Below, one piece after another: positions 1 to 6,559 of a stretch of DNA of 11,372 nt. The stretch's first letter is position 1. Each line of letters starts with the position of its first letter. The stretch is from assembly GCA_964647745.1 (NCBI GenBank), contig CAZYJG010000046.1, positions 1 to 11,372 on the forward strand. The letters are read 5' to 3'. Origin of the DNA: Thiopontia sp964647745 (GTDB lineage Bacteria > Pseudomonadota > Gammaproteobacteria > GCF-002020875). The notes under the pieces were generated by a model. The model made no database searches. It was given only the letters and a program-made list of their open reading frames with translations, and had not been told where the DNA came from. The translations under genes were made by a program, and so were the position numbers.

Positions 1-185
1 ACCCCCACATTGAGGGCAGCCCGTGCCAGGGTGTGGACCACCTTGTTCTCCATGGTGCCACCATAGAGGGGGTGTGGATGAGCGATCAGCAGCAGCGCCC
101 GAGGTGGCTCTTTGGGGCACTCCAGCCAGATCTCCAATTGTCCGGCAGGGCCGGGGATTGTGGTTCTCTCAGTTTTACAACGCAC
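1..185 (-). CDS. alpha/beta hydrolase (COG2945-like), 5' part only
   Basis: The reverse strand encodes the N-terminal ~60 residues of a small alpha/beta-fold hydrolase; the rest lies beyond the left edge. I translated it by hand: a beta-hairpin start (ERTTIPGPAGQLEIWLE) leads into ALLLIAHPHPLYGGTMENKV and VVHTLARAALNVG. The HPHP-LYGGTM-NKVV block is the oxyanion-hole signature of the COG2945 family, whose members are about 200-220 residues. The substrate is unknown; family members are usually annotated only as hydrolases. The catalytic Ser, Asp and His are not in the window. The start is uncertain: an AGGGAG at 196-201 lies 10 nt before GTG (183-185) and 4 nt before TTG (189-191); I chose GTG, and no ATG fits. 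Repeat copy A ends about 25 bp upstream. The ferredoxin gene precedes it on the same strand, so the two may be cotranscribed through the repeat. Confidence 0.8.
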   Translation of the reverse strand, partial: MRCKTERTTIPGPAGQLEIWLECPKEPPRALLLIAHPHPLYGGTMENKVVHTLARAALNVG

Positions 186-210
186 TAACAATTCACTCCC
201 TATGACCCTC

Positions 211-325
211 TGCAAAACTCCTTGGAGCGTCATTCCCGCGAAAGCGGGAATCTAGTAATCAATAGCTTGCGAAGCTATGGCCGCACTGGATTCCCCGGTC
301 AAGCCGGGGAATGACGAGTTTTGCA
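211..325. repeat. MITE-like dispersed repeat, copy A (115 bp)
   Basis: Perfect 10-bp terminal inverted repeats (TGCAAAACTC at 211-220, GAGTTTTGCA at 316-325) enclose three hairpins: CATTCCCGC/GCGGGAATC arms around 231-252, ATAGCTT/AAGCTAT around 262-279, and ATTCCCCGG/CCGGGGAAT around 290-312. A second copy lies at 8263-8398 in the same orientation with about 94% identity outside one ~21-bp internal insertion. There is no coding capacity and I see no clear target-site duplication. It sits between the ferredoxin gene and the alpha/beta hydrolase, ending 26 bp from the chosen hydrolase start. Size, terminal repeats and multiple copies fit a MITE or REP/BIME-type element; which is unresolved. 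Confidence 0.85.
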
Positions 326-480
326 AATAGTTCCTATGTTATCGCAGTCAACTCATGCCCTTTTCAGGGACGTTGCGCGACCAAGTTCCTCGGTTGGTGG
401 CCAGGGATGGTTATAGCCGAGCAAACAGGGATGTTGAATAGCGCACCGTACTGTATAGTGACCACCAAGGCCCAAAATCC

Positions 481-813
481 TCACAACTGAAGGCGCTCAA
501 CGATCTCCCCCTGAAGCAGATGGCGATCGATAATCTCGTCAATATCCTCCCGATCGACATAGCTGTACCAGACATTGTCGGGATAGACTGCAACCACCGG
601 CCCCTCTCCACAGCGCCCCATGCAGCTCGCCTTGTTGGCTCGAAAGTCGCCTGGCTGGTGTAGCCCCAGCGCCTTGAGCCGCTGCTTTGCATATTTGTGC
701 ATCTTTTTTGAACCATGCTGGTTGCAGCAGGGTTTCCCATCCTCTGACTGGCTGGTACAGAAAAAGAGGTGGCGTCTGTAGTATCCATGGTTACGGCAAT
801 TCTCGTCTCTCAT
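481..813 (-). CDS. (2Fe-2S) ferredoxin domain protein, thioredoxin-like
   Basis: A 110-residue small iron-sulfur protein of the thioredoxin-like [2Fe-2S] ferredoxin family (similar to the NuoE C-terminal fold and the Shethna/Aquifex-type ferredoxins). Cysteines at 19 (HLFFC), 29-30 (DGKPCC), 64 (KASC) and 68 (MGRC) match the expected C-x(10-12)-C...C-x3-C cluster ligands, with the adjacent CC giving one spare. The C-terminal half, GPVVAVYPDNVWYSYVDRED, is typical. It is probably a cytoplasmic electron carrier with unknown partners. The ATG at 811-813 is the only reasonable start in frame. There is no Shine-Dalgarno sequence before it, but TATACT (complement 821-826) ends 7 nt upstream, so the mRNA may be leaderless. 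It is divergent from the GlcF-like gene and upstream of the alpha/beta hydrolase on the same strand. Confidence 0.88.
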   Translation of the reverse strand: MRDENCRNHGYYRRHLFFCTSQSEDGKPCCNQHGSKKMHKYAKQRLKALGLHQPGDFRANKASCMGRCGEGPVVAVYPDNVWYSYVDREDIDEIIDRHLLQGEIVERLQL

Positions 814-839
814 GGGTTGCAGTATACAATAGCCGCAAT
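814..839. promoter_or_regulatory. compact bidirectional promoter (candidate)
   Basis: Only 26 bp separate the two divergent start codons. A GTATAC palindrome (822-827) can serve as the -10 core both ways: TATACT on the minus strand (821-826) and TATACA (823-828) or TACAAT (825-830) on the plus strand. Predicted transcription starts would fall on or within a few bases of each ATG. The -35 regions would lie inside the opposite gene's first codons and match the consensus poorly, which lowers confidence. Confidence 0.4.
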
Positions 840-2015
840 ATGTCCGAGAGAACGCTCCAATCCCTGATCCGTGCTGCCGACCGCTGTGTGCTCTGCGGCC
901 TCTGCAGCAGCCACTGCCCCACCTACCGCCTCCACCGTGAGGAGGGGGAGTCCCCGCGTGGGCGGGTGATGATGAGCGCTGCACTGCTGAGGGGGGAGAT
1001 GACCCCCTCCAGCCGGCTGGAGGCCCACCTCAACCACTGTCTGCTCTGCCGTGCCTGTGAGCGCGCCTGCCCCTCGGAGGTCCCCTATGGGGCGATTCTG
1101 GACCGGGCACGCACAAGACTTGCCCCACCAAAAGGGGTTGCCCGGCTGCTGGAGCGGGCCGTTCTGCGGCCGAAACTGTTGCAGGGGGTGGCAACGGCCG
1201 CCTCCCTCTGGGGAAGGGCCCGCCTCCCCCTCCCCGCCATCGGGAGGGCTGCCATTCGACCACTGCACTCAGGGAGCGCAACAGGGGGAATGGGGCACCA
1301 CTACCCCGCCACTGGGGAACCGGTTGGGCGGGTGGGGCTCTTTCTCGGTTGCGTCGCCGGCCCGTTTGACCGACAGACCCACAACGATGCAATCACCCTG
1401 CTGACCCGCCTCGGTTACGATGTGGTGGTTCCAGAACGACAGCAGTGTTGTGGTGCTGTATCGCAGCACCACGGCAATCCGCAACAGGCGGAGGCACTTG
1501 CTGCAGTCAACCGTGGGGCCTTTGGCAGTGAGCCGCTGGATGCCATCCTCTTCACCTCCTCCGGCTGCGGCGTACAGCTGGTCGAACATGGGGATCTGCC
1601 GGCACCCTGCATCGAGATCTGCGATTTTCTGCTCCAGAACCCCAGGATCAGCCAGCTTGAACTTGAGGCAAGCGGAGAGAGGATCTCGCTCCACCACCCC
1701 TGCTCCCTGACCAATGTGCTAAATGGTAGCGCTGCCGTAGAGAAACTGCTGCAGCTGATCCCTGGGATCAAGCCTCTGCCACTGGGGCCGGACAGCAGCT
1801 GCTGCGGGGCGGCCGGGAGCCACCGTCTGCGCGAACCGGAAACCGCCGACCGGCTGCGAGCGCCGAAGCTGGATGCACTGCATGAGGCCGGGGCCGATCT
1901 GCTGGTGACCACCAACTACGGCTGCGCTCTTCATCTGGCGGAGGGGATGGAGAAGAGAGGTACACCAATTGAGGTAATCCACCCGGTGACCCTGCTTGCC
2001 CGTCAACTGCAGTGA
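840..2015 (+). CDS. GlcF-like iron-sulfur protein with two CCG domains
   Basis: A 391-residue protein resembling the glycolate oxidase iron-sulfur subunit GlcF and other LutA/GlpC/HdrB-type CCG proteins. The N-terminus carries two [4Fe-4S] motifs, C16-x2-C19-x2-C22-x3-C26-P and C67-x2-C70-x2-C73-x3-C77-P. Two cysteine-rich CCG domains follow: C171...C203-C204-G...C243 and C288...C321-C322-G...C362. No signal peptide or membrane helix is visible, so it should pass electrons at the cytoplasmic side, probably towards quinone with a flavoprotein partner. No glcD, glcE or lldD-like gene is in the window, so the substrate cannot be assigned; a role in oxidising glycolate, a product of Rubisco oxygenation, would suit an autotroph but is inference. 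ATG 840 is chosen because further upstream the frame runs into the ferredoxin gene; it has no Shine-Dalgarno sequence. Confidence 0.85.
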   Translation: MSERTLQSLIRAADRCVLCGLCSSHCPTYRLHREEGESPRGRVMMSAALLRGEMTPSSRLEAHLNHCLLCRACERACPSEVPYGAILDRARTRLAPPKGVARLLERAVLRPKLLQGVATAASLWGRARLPLPAIGRAAIRPLHSGSATGGMGHHYPATGEPVGRVGLFLGCVAGPFDRQTHNDAITLLTRLGYDVVVPERQQCCGAVSQHHGNPQQAEALAAVNRGAFGSEPLDAILFTSSGCGVQLVEHGDLPAPCIEICDFLLQNPRISQLELEASGERISLHHPCSLTNVLNGSAAVEKLLQLIPGIKPLPLGPDSSCCGAAGSHRLREPETADRLRAPKLDALHEAGADLLVTTNYGCALHLAEGMEKRGTPIEVIHPVTLLARQLQ

Positions 2016-2040
2016 CCACAGCCTCCATCAGACCCAACAA

Positions 2041-2153
2041 TTGATGGATAGCGGCATACCGTTTCAGGAGCCGCCGCAAATACCTCCCTGTAGGCTCGAC
2101 AGCGGCATCCATGCCGCTGACGCCCCAGAAACGGTATCCCGCCATCCATCTCA
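2041..2153. repeat. inverted-repeat element upstream of prk (~113 bp)
   Basis: Arms of 22 bp at 2044-2065 and 2128-2149 pair at 20 of 22 positions (ATGGATRGCGGSATACCGTTTC read inward from both ends). Inside is a perfect 9-bp hairpin, CAGCGGCAT at 2100-2108 and ATGCCGCTG at 2111-2119, with a CC loop. It occupies most of the spacer after the GlcF-like gene. It may be a REP/MITE-type element and could act as a transcription barrier. There is no T-run, so I do not call it a Rho-independent terminator. Confidence 0.75.
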
Positions 2154-2193
2154 AGGCGCCCAGAGAGGAGAACAAGTCCTCACCCTACCCACA

Positions 2194-2222
2194 TAGACGA
2201 AAGGGAGAACTCCCGGTAGAAT
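2194..2222 (+). promoter_or_regulatory. candidate sigma70 promoter of phosphoribulokinase
   Basis: TAGACG (2194-2199, 4/6 to the -35 consensus) and TAGAAT (2217-2222, 5/6 to the -10 consensus) are separated by 17 bp. A GGGAG-AA-CTCCC hairpin-type inverted repeat (2203-2214) lies in the spacer and could be a regulator site. The predicted start near 2229 gives a ~69-nt leader. Reading by eye only. Confidence 0.3.
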
Positions 2223-2297
2223 TGGCCAGATCTTATTTGTACGCAGGGAGGTGTGCAGCGACATCCCTTCCTCTATTGAATCCAGGAGTAGAGAAAC

Positions 2298-3185
2298 ATG
2301 TCAGCAAAACATCCCGTTGTTGCGATCACCGGATCCTCCGGTGCCGGAACCACCACTGTCAAGCGTGCCTTCGAGCATATCTTCCAGCGTGAGAGTCTCA
2401 ACGCACTGGTGGTCGAGGGTGACAGCTACCACCGCTATGACCGTGCTGCAATGAAAGAGGCGGTAGCCGAAGAAGAGGCGAAGGGAAACCACTCCTTCAG
2501 CCACTTTGGCCCTGAGGCCAACCACTTCGGCCTGCTGGCAGAGAACTTCAAGGCCTATGGTGAGAACGGTGAGTGTGACCGCCGCTACTATCTCCATAGT
2601 GATGAGGAGGCGGCAGAGCACAATGGCCGTCTTGGCACCGATCTGACCCCCGGGCAGTTCACCCCATGGGAGAAGGTGGGTGCAGGCACCGATCTGCTCT
2701 TCTATGAGGGGCTGCACGGCCTGGTCAATACCCCGGACGCCAACGTGGCTGGTCAGGTTGATCTCGGTGTGGGTGTGGTACCGATCGTCAATCTGGAGTG
2801 GATCCAGAAGATCCACCGTGACAACGCCGAGCGTGGCTACTCCGAGGAGGTGATTGTCGACACCATCCTGCGCCGCATGCCGGACTATGTAAACTACATC
2901 ACCCCGCAGTTCTCCGAGACCGATATCAACTTCCAGCGGATCTCCACGGTGGACACCTCCAACCCCTTCATTGCGCGTGATATCCCGACCCCGGACGAGA
3001 GCTTTATCGTGATCCGCTTCAAGAATCCGGAGAAGTACAACATCAACTTCTCCCATCTGCTGGATATGCTGGGCGGCTCCTTTATGTCACGCCGCAACAC
3101 CATTGTGGTGCCTGGCGGCAAGATGGGGTTTGCGATGGAGATCATCCTCGCCCCGATCATCCATGATCTGATGAGCAATCGCTGA
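2298..3185 (+). CDS. prkB: phosphoribulokinase, type I (proteobacterial)
   Basis: A 295-residue phosphoribulokinase. It phosphorylates ribulose-5-phosphate with ATP to ribulose-1,5-bisphosphate, the Rubisco substrate, in the cytoplasmic Calvin-Benson-Bassham cycle. The P-loop is GSSGAGTTT (residues 12-20), with Thr in place of the usual Walker-A Lys as is normal in this family. EGDSYHR (40-46) carries the likely catalytic base Asp42, and LLFYEGLHG (133-141) carries the Walker-B-like Glu137. NLEWIQKIHRD, PQFSETDINFQR and DTSNPFIARDIP are family blocks of the ~290-residue octameric bacterial enzymes, and there are no plant-type redox cysteines. AGGAG at 2284-2288 lies 9 nt before the ATG. The gene stands alone, with no Rubisco or cbbR in the window, and converges on the tauE-like gene. 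The names cbbP and prk are synonyms. Confidence 0.96.
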   Translation: MSAKHPVVAITGSSGAGTTTVKRAFEHIFQRESLNALVVEGDSYHRYDRAAMKEAVAEEEAKGNHSFSHFGPEANHFGLLAENFKAYGENGECDRRYYLHSDEEAAEHNGRLGTDLTPGQFTPWEKVGAGTDLLFYEGLHGLVNTPDANVAGQVDLGVGVVPIVNLEWIQKIHRDNAERGYSEEVIVDTILRRMPDYVNYITPQFSETDINFQRISTVDTSNPFIARDIPTPDESFIVIRFKNPEKYNINFSHLLDMLGGSFMSRRNTIVVPGGKMGFAMEIILAPIIHDLMSNR

Positions 3186-3190
3186 TTTGC

Positions 3191-3254
3191 TGGTTGGTGA
3201 GTTGGTGGGTAGTGGTTGGTGAGTAACCACCACTCACCACTCACCACTCACCAA
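3191..3254. repeat. heptamer/12-mer repeat tract with inverted repeats between prk and tauE
   Basis: A 12-bp direct repeat TGGTTGGTGAGT occurs at 3191-3202 and 3213-3224. Its reverse complement core, ACTCACC, follows as tandem 7-bp units through 3252. GGTGAGT (3218-3224) and ACTCACC (3232-3238) form a hairpin between the convergent genes, which could act as a two-way transcription barrier, but no U-run follows on either strand. The tract includes the last codons and stop of the tauE-like gene. Confidence 0.75.
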
Positions 3255-3992
3255 AGATACTCCAACCAGAATCGTTACTGTCTCGTAGACCCGCTTGATC
3301 CAGCGGTTCCCCTTGAGTATGGCCAGATGGGCGCCCGCATAGCCACCCAGCAGTGACCCCACCAGCAGTACCGGCAGCCACCCCCACTCGATCTCCCCCA
3401 GTATCCCGAGGGTAACCGCCCCCGAGCCGTTCCAGAACATCCCCACCAGGATCAGCGTATAGGCAACCGCTCTCTTGTAGTCGAGACCAAACCAGCGCAC
3501 CAGCCAGAGGGTGACGAAGAGGCCGGTTCCGGAGGTGAGAGAGCCATTGAGGATTCCGATCCCGAAGAGCACAACCCCTCCCAGCAGCTGGCCGCTGCCG
3601 TGACGGTTCCTCTCCTCCAGACTCAATCCAAGGTCATGCCTGAAGATGGAGTAGAGCCCCAGCCCAATGGTCAGCAGCCCCAGTGCAATCTCGGCAGCCC
3701 GGTCGGGCACCGTCAGGATGATGCTCGCTCCCAACACGACACCGGGCACCCCCGTTACCAGAATAAAGAGGGCAAAACGGCGCTCCAGCGCATCCTCCCT
3801 GAGGTGTCGCAGGGTGGCGCCAACACCGAGTGCAACACTGGCCACCTTGTGGGTTGCGAGGGCGATGGAGAAGGGGAGCCCAAGGAAGATCAGTGCCGGG
3901 AGCTGAATCAACCCTGCCCCACCACCGGCAAAGGCGGAGAAGAGGTTGGCCACAAAGGAGATAACGAATAGAAGAAGCTGATCTACAATCAT
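3234..3992 (-). CDS. sulfite exporter TauE/SafE family membrane protein
   Basis: A 252-residue integral membrane protein of the TauE/SafE (DUF81) family. Its nearly continuous hydrophobic segments fit the usual 7-8 helices. The family signature AFAGGGAGLIQLPAL (20-34) follows the first helix, and the second half has the related ILNGSLTSGTGLF (147-159), reflecting the internal duplication of the family. Members move sulfite, sulfoacetate or other small organic anions across the inner membrane; the substrate here is not shown by sequence. Export of sulfite from sulfur oxidation would fit the setting, by inference. ATG at 3990-3992 is preceded by GAGAG within an inverted repeat (3993-4068) that may hide the ribosome-binding site. 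The final residues LVSGEW are encoded by GGTGAGT heptamer repeats. It follows argB on the same strand with an 85-bp gap. Confidence 0.88.
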   Translation of the reverse strand: MIVDQLLLFVISFVANLFSAFAGGGAGLIQLPALIFLGLPFSIALATHKVASVALGVGATLRHLREDALERRFALFILVTGVPGVVLGASIILTVPDRAAEIALGLLTIGLGLYSIFRHDLGLSLEERNRHGSGQLLGGVVLFGIGILNGSLTSGTGLFVTLWLVRWFGLDYKRAVAYTLILVGMFWNGSGAVTLGILGEIEWGWLPVLLVGSLLGGYAGAHLAILKGNRWIKRVYETVTILVGVSLVSGEW

Positions 3993-4068
3993 TCTGCTCT
4001 CATGAGTGGGGTAGCGGCGCCGATGAAGCGGCCTCTGAGGAGAAAAAAGTGTATCCGTCGAGAGCAGA
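3993..4068 (-). promoter_or_regulatory. inverted repeat covering the tauE ribosome-binding site
   Basis: Perfect 9-bp arms TCTGCTCTC (3993-4001) and GAGAGCAGA (4060-4068). In the minus-strand mRNA the second arm is GAGAGCAGA immediately before ATG, and it contains the only Shine-Dalgarno-like sequence. Pairing with the upstream arm would sequester it. The 58-nt loop also has a CCTC-TGAGG hairpin and a U6 run (minus strand). Function is unproven. Confidence 0.45.
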
Positions 4069-4077
4069 TAACCAGCG

Positions 4078-4968
4078 TTACTGAATCAGTGTACCGATCC
4101 CCTGATCCGAGAAGATCTCCAGCATCACCGCATGCTCCAGCCGGCCATCAATGATGTGGGAGCTGGCCACCCCGTTCTCAACCGCCTCCAGTGCGGTACG
4201 GATCTTCGGCAGCATCCCGCCATGGATGGTTCCATCCTCAATCAGGGCAGCCACCTGACCACTGTCGAGCCCGGTCATCAGCTCCCCATCCCCATCCAGC
4301 AGCCCCGGGGTGTTGGTGAGCAGAATCAGCTTCTCGGCTCTCAGCGCCTCGGCCACCCTGCCGGCAACCAGGTCGGCATTGATGTTGTAGGAGGCCCCAT
4401 CCTCCCCAACCCCGATCGGTGCGATGACCGGGATAAACTCATCACTGTCAAGCATCTCCACCACTGCGGTATTGATTGCGGCCACCTCACCGACGTGACC
4501 CAGATCGATGATCTCGGGGGCCGTGAGTTCCGGGTTGTCGCGGGTCATCTCCAGCTTTCTCGCCTTGATCAGCTGCCCATCCTTGCCGGTCAGCCCCACC
4601 GCATTGCCTCCATGGCTGTGAATCAGGTTGACGATCTCCTTGTTGACCAGGCCGCCCAGCACCATCTCCACCACATCCATGGTCTCGCGATCGGTGACCC
4701 GCATCCCCTCGATAAACCGGCTCTCCTTGCCGATCTGCTCCAGCAGACGACCGATCTGGGGCCCGCCACCATGGACAATGACCGGATTGATCCCCACCAG
4801 CTTCAGCAGCACAACATCCCGCGCAAAGCCCCGCTTGAGGTGCTCCTCGGTCATGGCGTTGCCACCATACTTGATCACCACCGTCTTGCCACGGAAGCGC
4901 TGAATATAGGGGAGGGCCTCGGAGAGAACCCGGGCAAACTCACGGCTGGTCTGTTGATCTAGTGGCAT
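4078..4968 (-). CDS. argB: acetylglutamate kinase
   Basis: A 296-residue N-acetyl-L-glutamate kinase, which phosphorylates N-acetylglutamate with ATP at the second step of arginine synthesis in the cytoplasm. Motifs of the amino-acid kinase fold are clear: KYGGNAM (33-39), VHGGGPQIG (65-73) binding phosphates, NINADLVAG (195-203) binding the acetylglutamate, LTNTPGLLD (217-225) near the nucleotide site, and IHGGMLPKI (248-256). The ~25-residue extension before KTVVIKYGG, an amphipathic helix, is the mark of the hexameric arginine-inhibited enzymes (Pseudomonas, Thermotoga) rather than the short E. coli type, so feedback inhibition by arginine is expected. The ATG at 4966-4968 has only a weak GGAAA upstream. 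It follows algC on the same strand, but a 211-bp palindrome-filled spacer separates them, so it may have its own promoter. Confidence 0.97.
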   Translation of the reverse strand: MPLDQQTSREFARVLSEALPYIQRFRGKTVVIKYGGNAMTEEHLKRGFARDVVLLKLVGINPVIVHGGGPQIGRLLEQIGKESRFIEGMRVTDRETMDVVEMVLGGLVNKEIVNLIHSHGGNAVGLTGKDGQLIKARKLEMTRDNPELTAPEIIDLGHVGEVAAINTAVVEMLDSDEFIPVIAPIGVGEDGASYNINADLVAGRVAEALRAEKLILLTNTPGLLDGDGELMTGLDSGQVAALIEDGTIHGGMLPKIRTALEAVENGVASSHIIDGRLEHAVMLEIFSDQGIGTLIQ

Positions 4969-4997
4969 ACGGTTTCCAAACGGTACGGTAGTCTCAG

Positions 4998-5171
4998 GTT
5001 GGCTTTGGGGTGGATCAAGCGCCGACTTGAAGTTGCGCTCTGTAATGGCCCGGTCCAGCAGAGTAGAGCATCTGAGTGTCTGAGCGAAGCGAGTTGTCAG
5101 ATGCGCTGCTGGAGCGGGTCAGTACAGAGATACAAGCAACTTAGAGGCGCCTGATCTGCCGCAAAGCCAAC
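4998..5171. repeat. 174-bp nested palindrome between algC and argB
   Basis: Successive paired arms run inward: GTTGGCTTTG (4998-5007) with CAAAGCCAAC (5162-5171); GATCAAGCGCC (5013-5023) with GGCGCCTGATC (5146-5156); AAGTTGC (5030-5036) with GCAACTT (5136-5142); CTCTGTA (5038-5044) with TACAGAG (5123-5129); TCCAGCAG (5054-5061) with CTGCTGGA (5106-5113); GCATCTGA (5068-5075) with TCAGATGC (5097-5104). The tip holds GAGCGAAGCGAG. It fills nearly the whole algC-argB spacer. No ORF is evident. It looks like a MITE-type element or decayed hairpin transposon, and it would form a long RNA stem if read through from algC. Confidence 0.8.
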
Positions 5172-5179
5172 ATCCTGCA

Positions 5180-6556
5180 TTAAAACGGCAATTCAAGATC
5201 CGATTGTACGTTCAGAAGCTGCTGACGGAAAGCCTGCTGTACCTGTTGCAGCGCCTCCTCACTCTCCGCCTCAAACCGCAGCACCAGCACCGGGGTGGTG
5301 TTGGAGGGGCGGACCAGCCCCCAGCCATGCGGATAGTCCACCCGCATCCCGTCGATGGTGTTGACCTCTGCACCGGCGAAATCGGCCTGCTGCTTGAGCC
5401 GCTCCATGAAACGGTAGTGCTCCCCCTCGGAAAACTGGATATTGAGCTCCGGGGTATTGACCGTATCGGGCAGTTCGCCAAAGATCTCTGCCGTTGGGCG
5501 CCGCTCTGCGGAGATGATCTCCAGCAGCCGTGCGGCGGTATAGAGCGCATCGTCAAAACCGTACCAGCGCTCCTTGAAGAAGATATGACCACTCATCTCC
5601 CCGGCCAGCAGGGCGCCACTCTCCTTCAGCTTCTTCTTGATAAAGGAGTGGCCCGTCTTCCACATGGTTGCCTGCCCCCCGGCCTGACGAATGATCTGTG
5701 GCAGGTTGCGGGTACACTTGACGTCGTAGATGATCTCTCCACCCGGGTTTCTGGAGAGGATATCGCGGGCATAGAGCATCATCTGCCGATCGGGGAAGAT
5801 GAGGTTGCCTGCGGAGTCAATCACCCCCAGTCGATCCCCGTCCCCGTCAAAGGCGAGCCCCAGATCGGCTCCACGCTCAACCACCTCCTGCCTCAGCTCT
5901 GCAACATTCTCTGGCTTGCTGGGGTCGGGGTGGTGGTTGGGAAAGTTTCCATCCACCTCGCAATAGAGCTCTGCAACCTCACACCCCAGTGCGCGCAGCA
6001 GCTGCGGGGCAAAGCCACCGGCCACCCCATTTCCACAATCGACGATAACTTTCAGTGGGCGCTGGATCTCAACAGCGGCAACAATGCGTTCAATGTACTC
6101 ACCCCTGATCTCCTGCCGGCGCATCGACCCCTCACCCGTCACCAGATCCCCCTCCACGATGCGGCGCCGGATGTCCTGAATGGCACCGGCAGAGAGGGTC
6201 TCTCCTGCGGCCACGATCTTGAGTCCGTTGTAGTTGGGGGGGTTGTGGCTGCCGGTCACCGCGACACAGGAGGAGGCCTGCAGGTGGAGGGCCGCAAAGT
6301 AGATGGCCGGGGTTGGGGCCTGGCCAATATCGATCACCTCCATGCCGGAGTGTTGCAGGCCGCGCATCAATGCACCCTGCAGTGCCGGGCCGGAGAGTCG
6401 TCCATCGCGCCCCACCACGATACTACCGGCACCCCGGGCCTGGCTCTCGCTGCCCACGGCCCTGCCGATCTGCTCCACCACCGCCTCGGTCAGGCTCTCA
6501 CCGACAATGCCGCGGATGTCATAGGCACGGAAGATTGATTCCGGTATGTTGCTCAT
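5180..6556 (-). CDS. algC: phosphomannomutase/phosphoglucomutase
   Basis: A 458-residue alpha-D-phosphohexomutase of the AlgC type. It interconverts the 6- and 1-phosphates of mannose and glucose through a phosphoserine enzyme and a bisphosphate intermediate, feeding GDP-mannose, lipopolysaccharide and exopolysaccharide synthesis in the cytoplasm. All four domains are marked: FRAYDIRGIVG (9-19); the active-site serine S103 in TGSHNPP (101-107); the Mg-binding loop FDGDGDR (236-242); the sugar-binding loop GEMSGH (319-324); and the phosphate-binding RPSNTTPVLVLR (416-427). The length matches the Pseudomonas enzyme (about 463). The start ATG (6554-6556) is 3 bp after the dut stop, and AGAGGA (complement 6563-6568) sits inside the end of dut, so translation is probably coupled. 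The same order, coaBC-dut-algC-argB, occurs in pseudomonads. Confidence 0.96.
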   Translation of the reverse strand: MSNIPESIFRAYDIRGIVGESLTEAVVEQIGRAVGSESQARGAGSIVVGRDGRLSGPALQGALMRGLQHSGMEVIDIGQAPTPAIYFAALHLQASSCVAVTGSHNPPNYNGLKIVAAGETLSAGAIQDIRRRIVEGDLVTGEGSMRRQEIRGEYIERIVAAVEIQRPLKVIVDCGNGVAGGFAPQLLRALGCEVAELYCEVDGNFPNHHPDPSKPENVAELRQEVVERGADLGLAFDGDGDRLGVIDSAGNLIFPDRQMMLYARDILSRNPGGEIIYDVKCTRNLPQIIRQAGGQATMWKTGHSFIKKKLKESGALLAGEMSGHIFFKERWYGFDDALYTAARLLEIISAERRPTAEIFGELPDTVNTPELNIQFSEGEHYRFMERLKQQADFAGAEVNTIDGMRVDYPHGWGLVRPSNTTPVLVLRFEAESEEALQQVQQAFRQQLLNVQSDLELPF

Positions 6557-6559
6557 CCG

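Noticed and set aside
411..788. Minus-strand 125-codon frame overlapping the ferredoxin gene
   Set aside because: It is out of frame with the clearly recognisable ferredoxin and shows no family features; the 326-480 stretch after the ferredoxin stop also shows no gene.
2100..2119. Rho-independent terminator after the GlcF-like gene
   Set aside because: The stem is strong but no U-run follows on either strand; better described as part of the inverted-repeat element.
2301..3056. Minus-strand open frame of 251 codons antisense to phosphoribulokinase
   Set aside because: The phosphoribulokinase frame is unmistakable and has a proper ribosome-binding site; the antisense frame has none.
3191..3254. 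Possible CRISPR or VNTR array at the ACTCACC repeats
   Set aside because: Units are 7 bp and abutting, with no spacers and no cas genes; it is a simple-sequence tract with inverted copies.
4132..4962. Plus-strand open frame of 276 codons antisense to argB
   Set aside because: Shadow of ArgB; no motif and unlikely composition.
5076..5096. GAGCGAAGCGAG at the palindrome tip as an origin or transfer site
   Set aside because: It is simply the loop region of the nested palindrome, and no replication or relaxase gene is nearby.
5204..6538. Plus-strand open frame of 444 codons antisense to algC
   Set aside because: It mirrors the codon pattern of a complete AlgC with all active-site motifs; the translation is low-complexity and resembles no family I know. 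High GC makes long antisense frames common.
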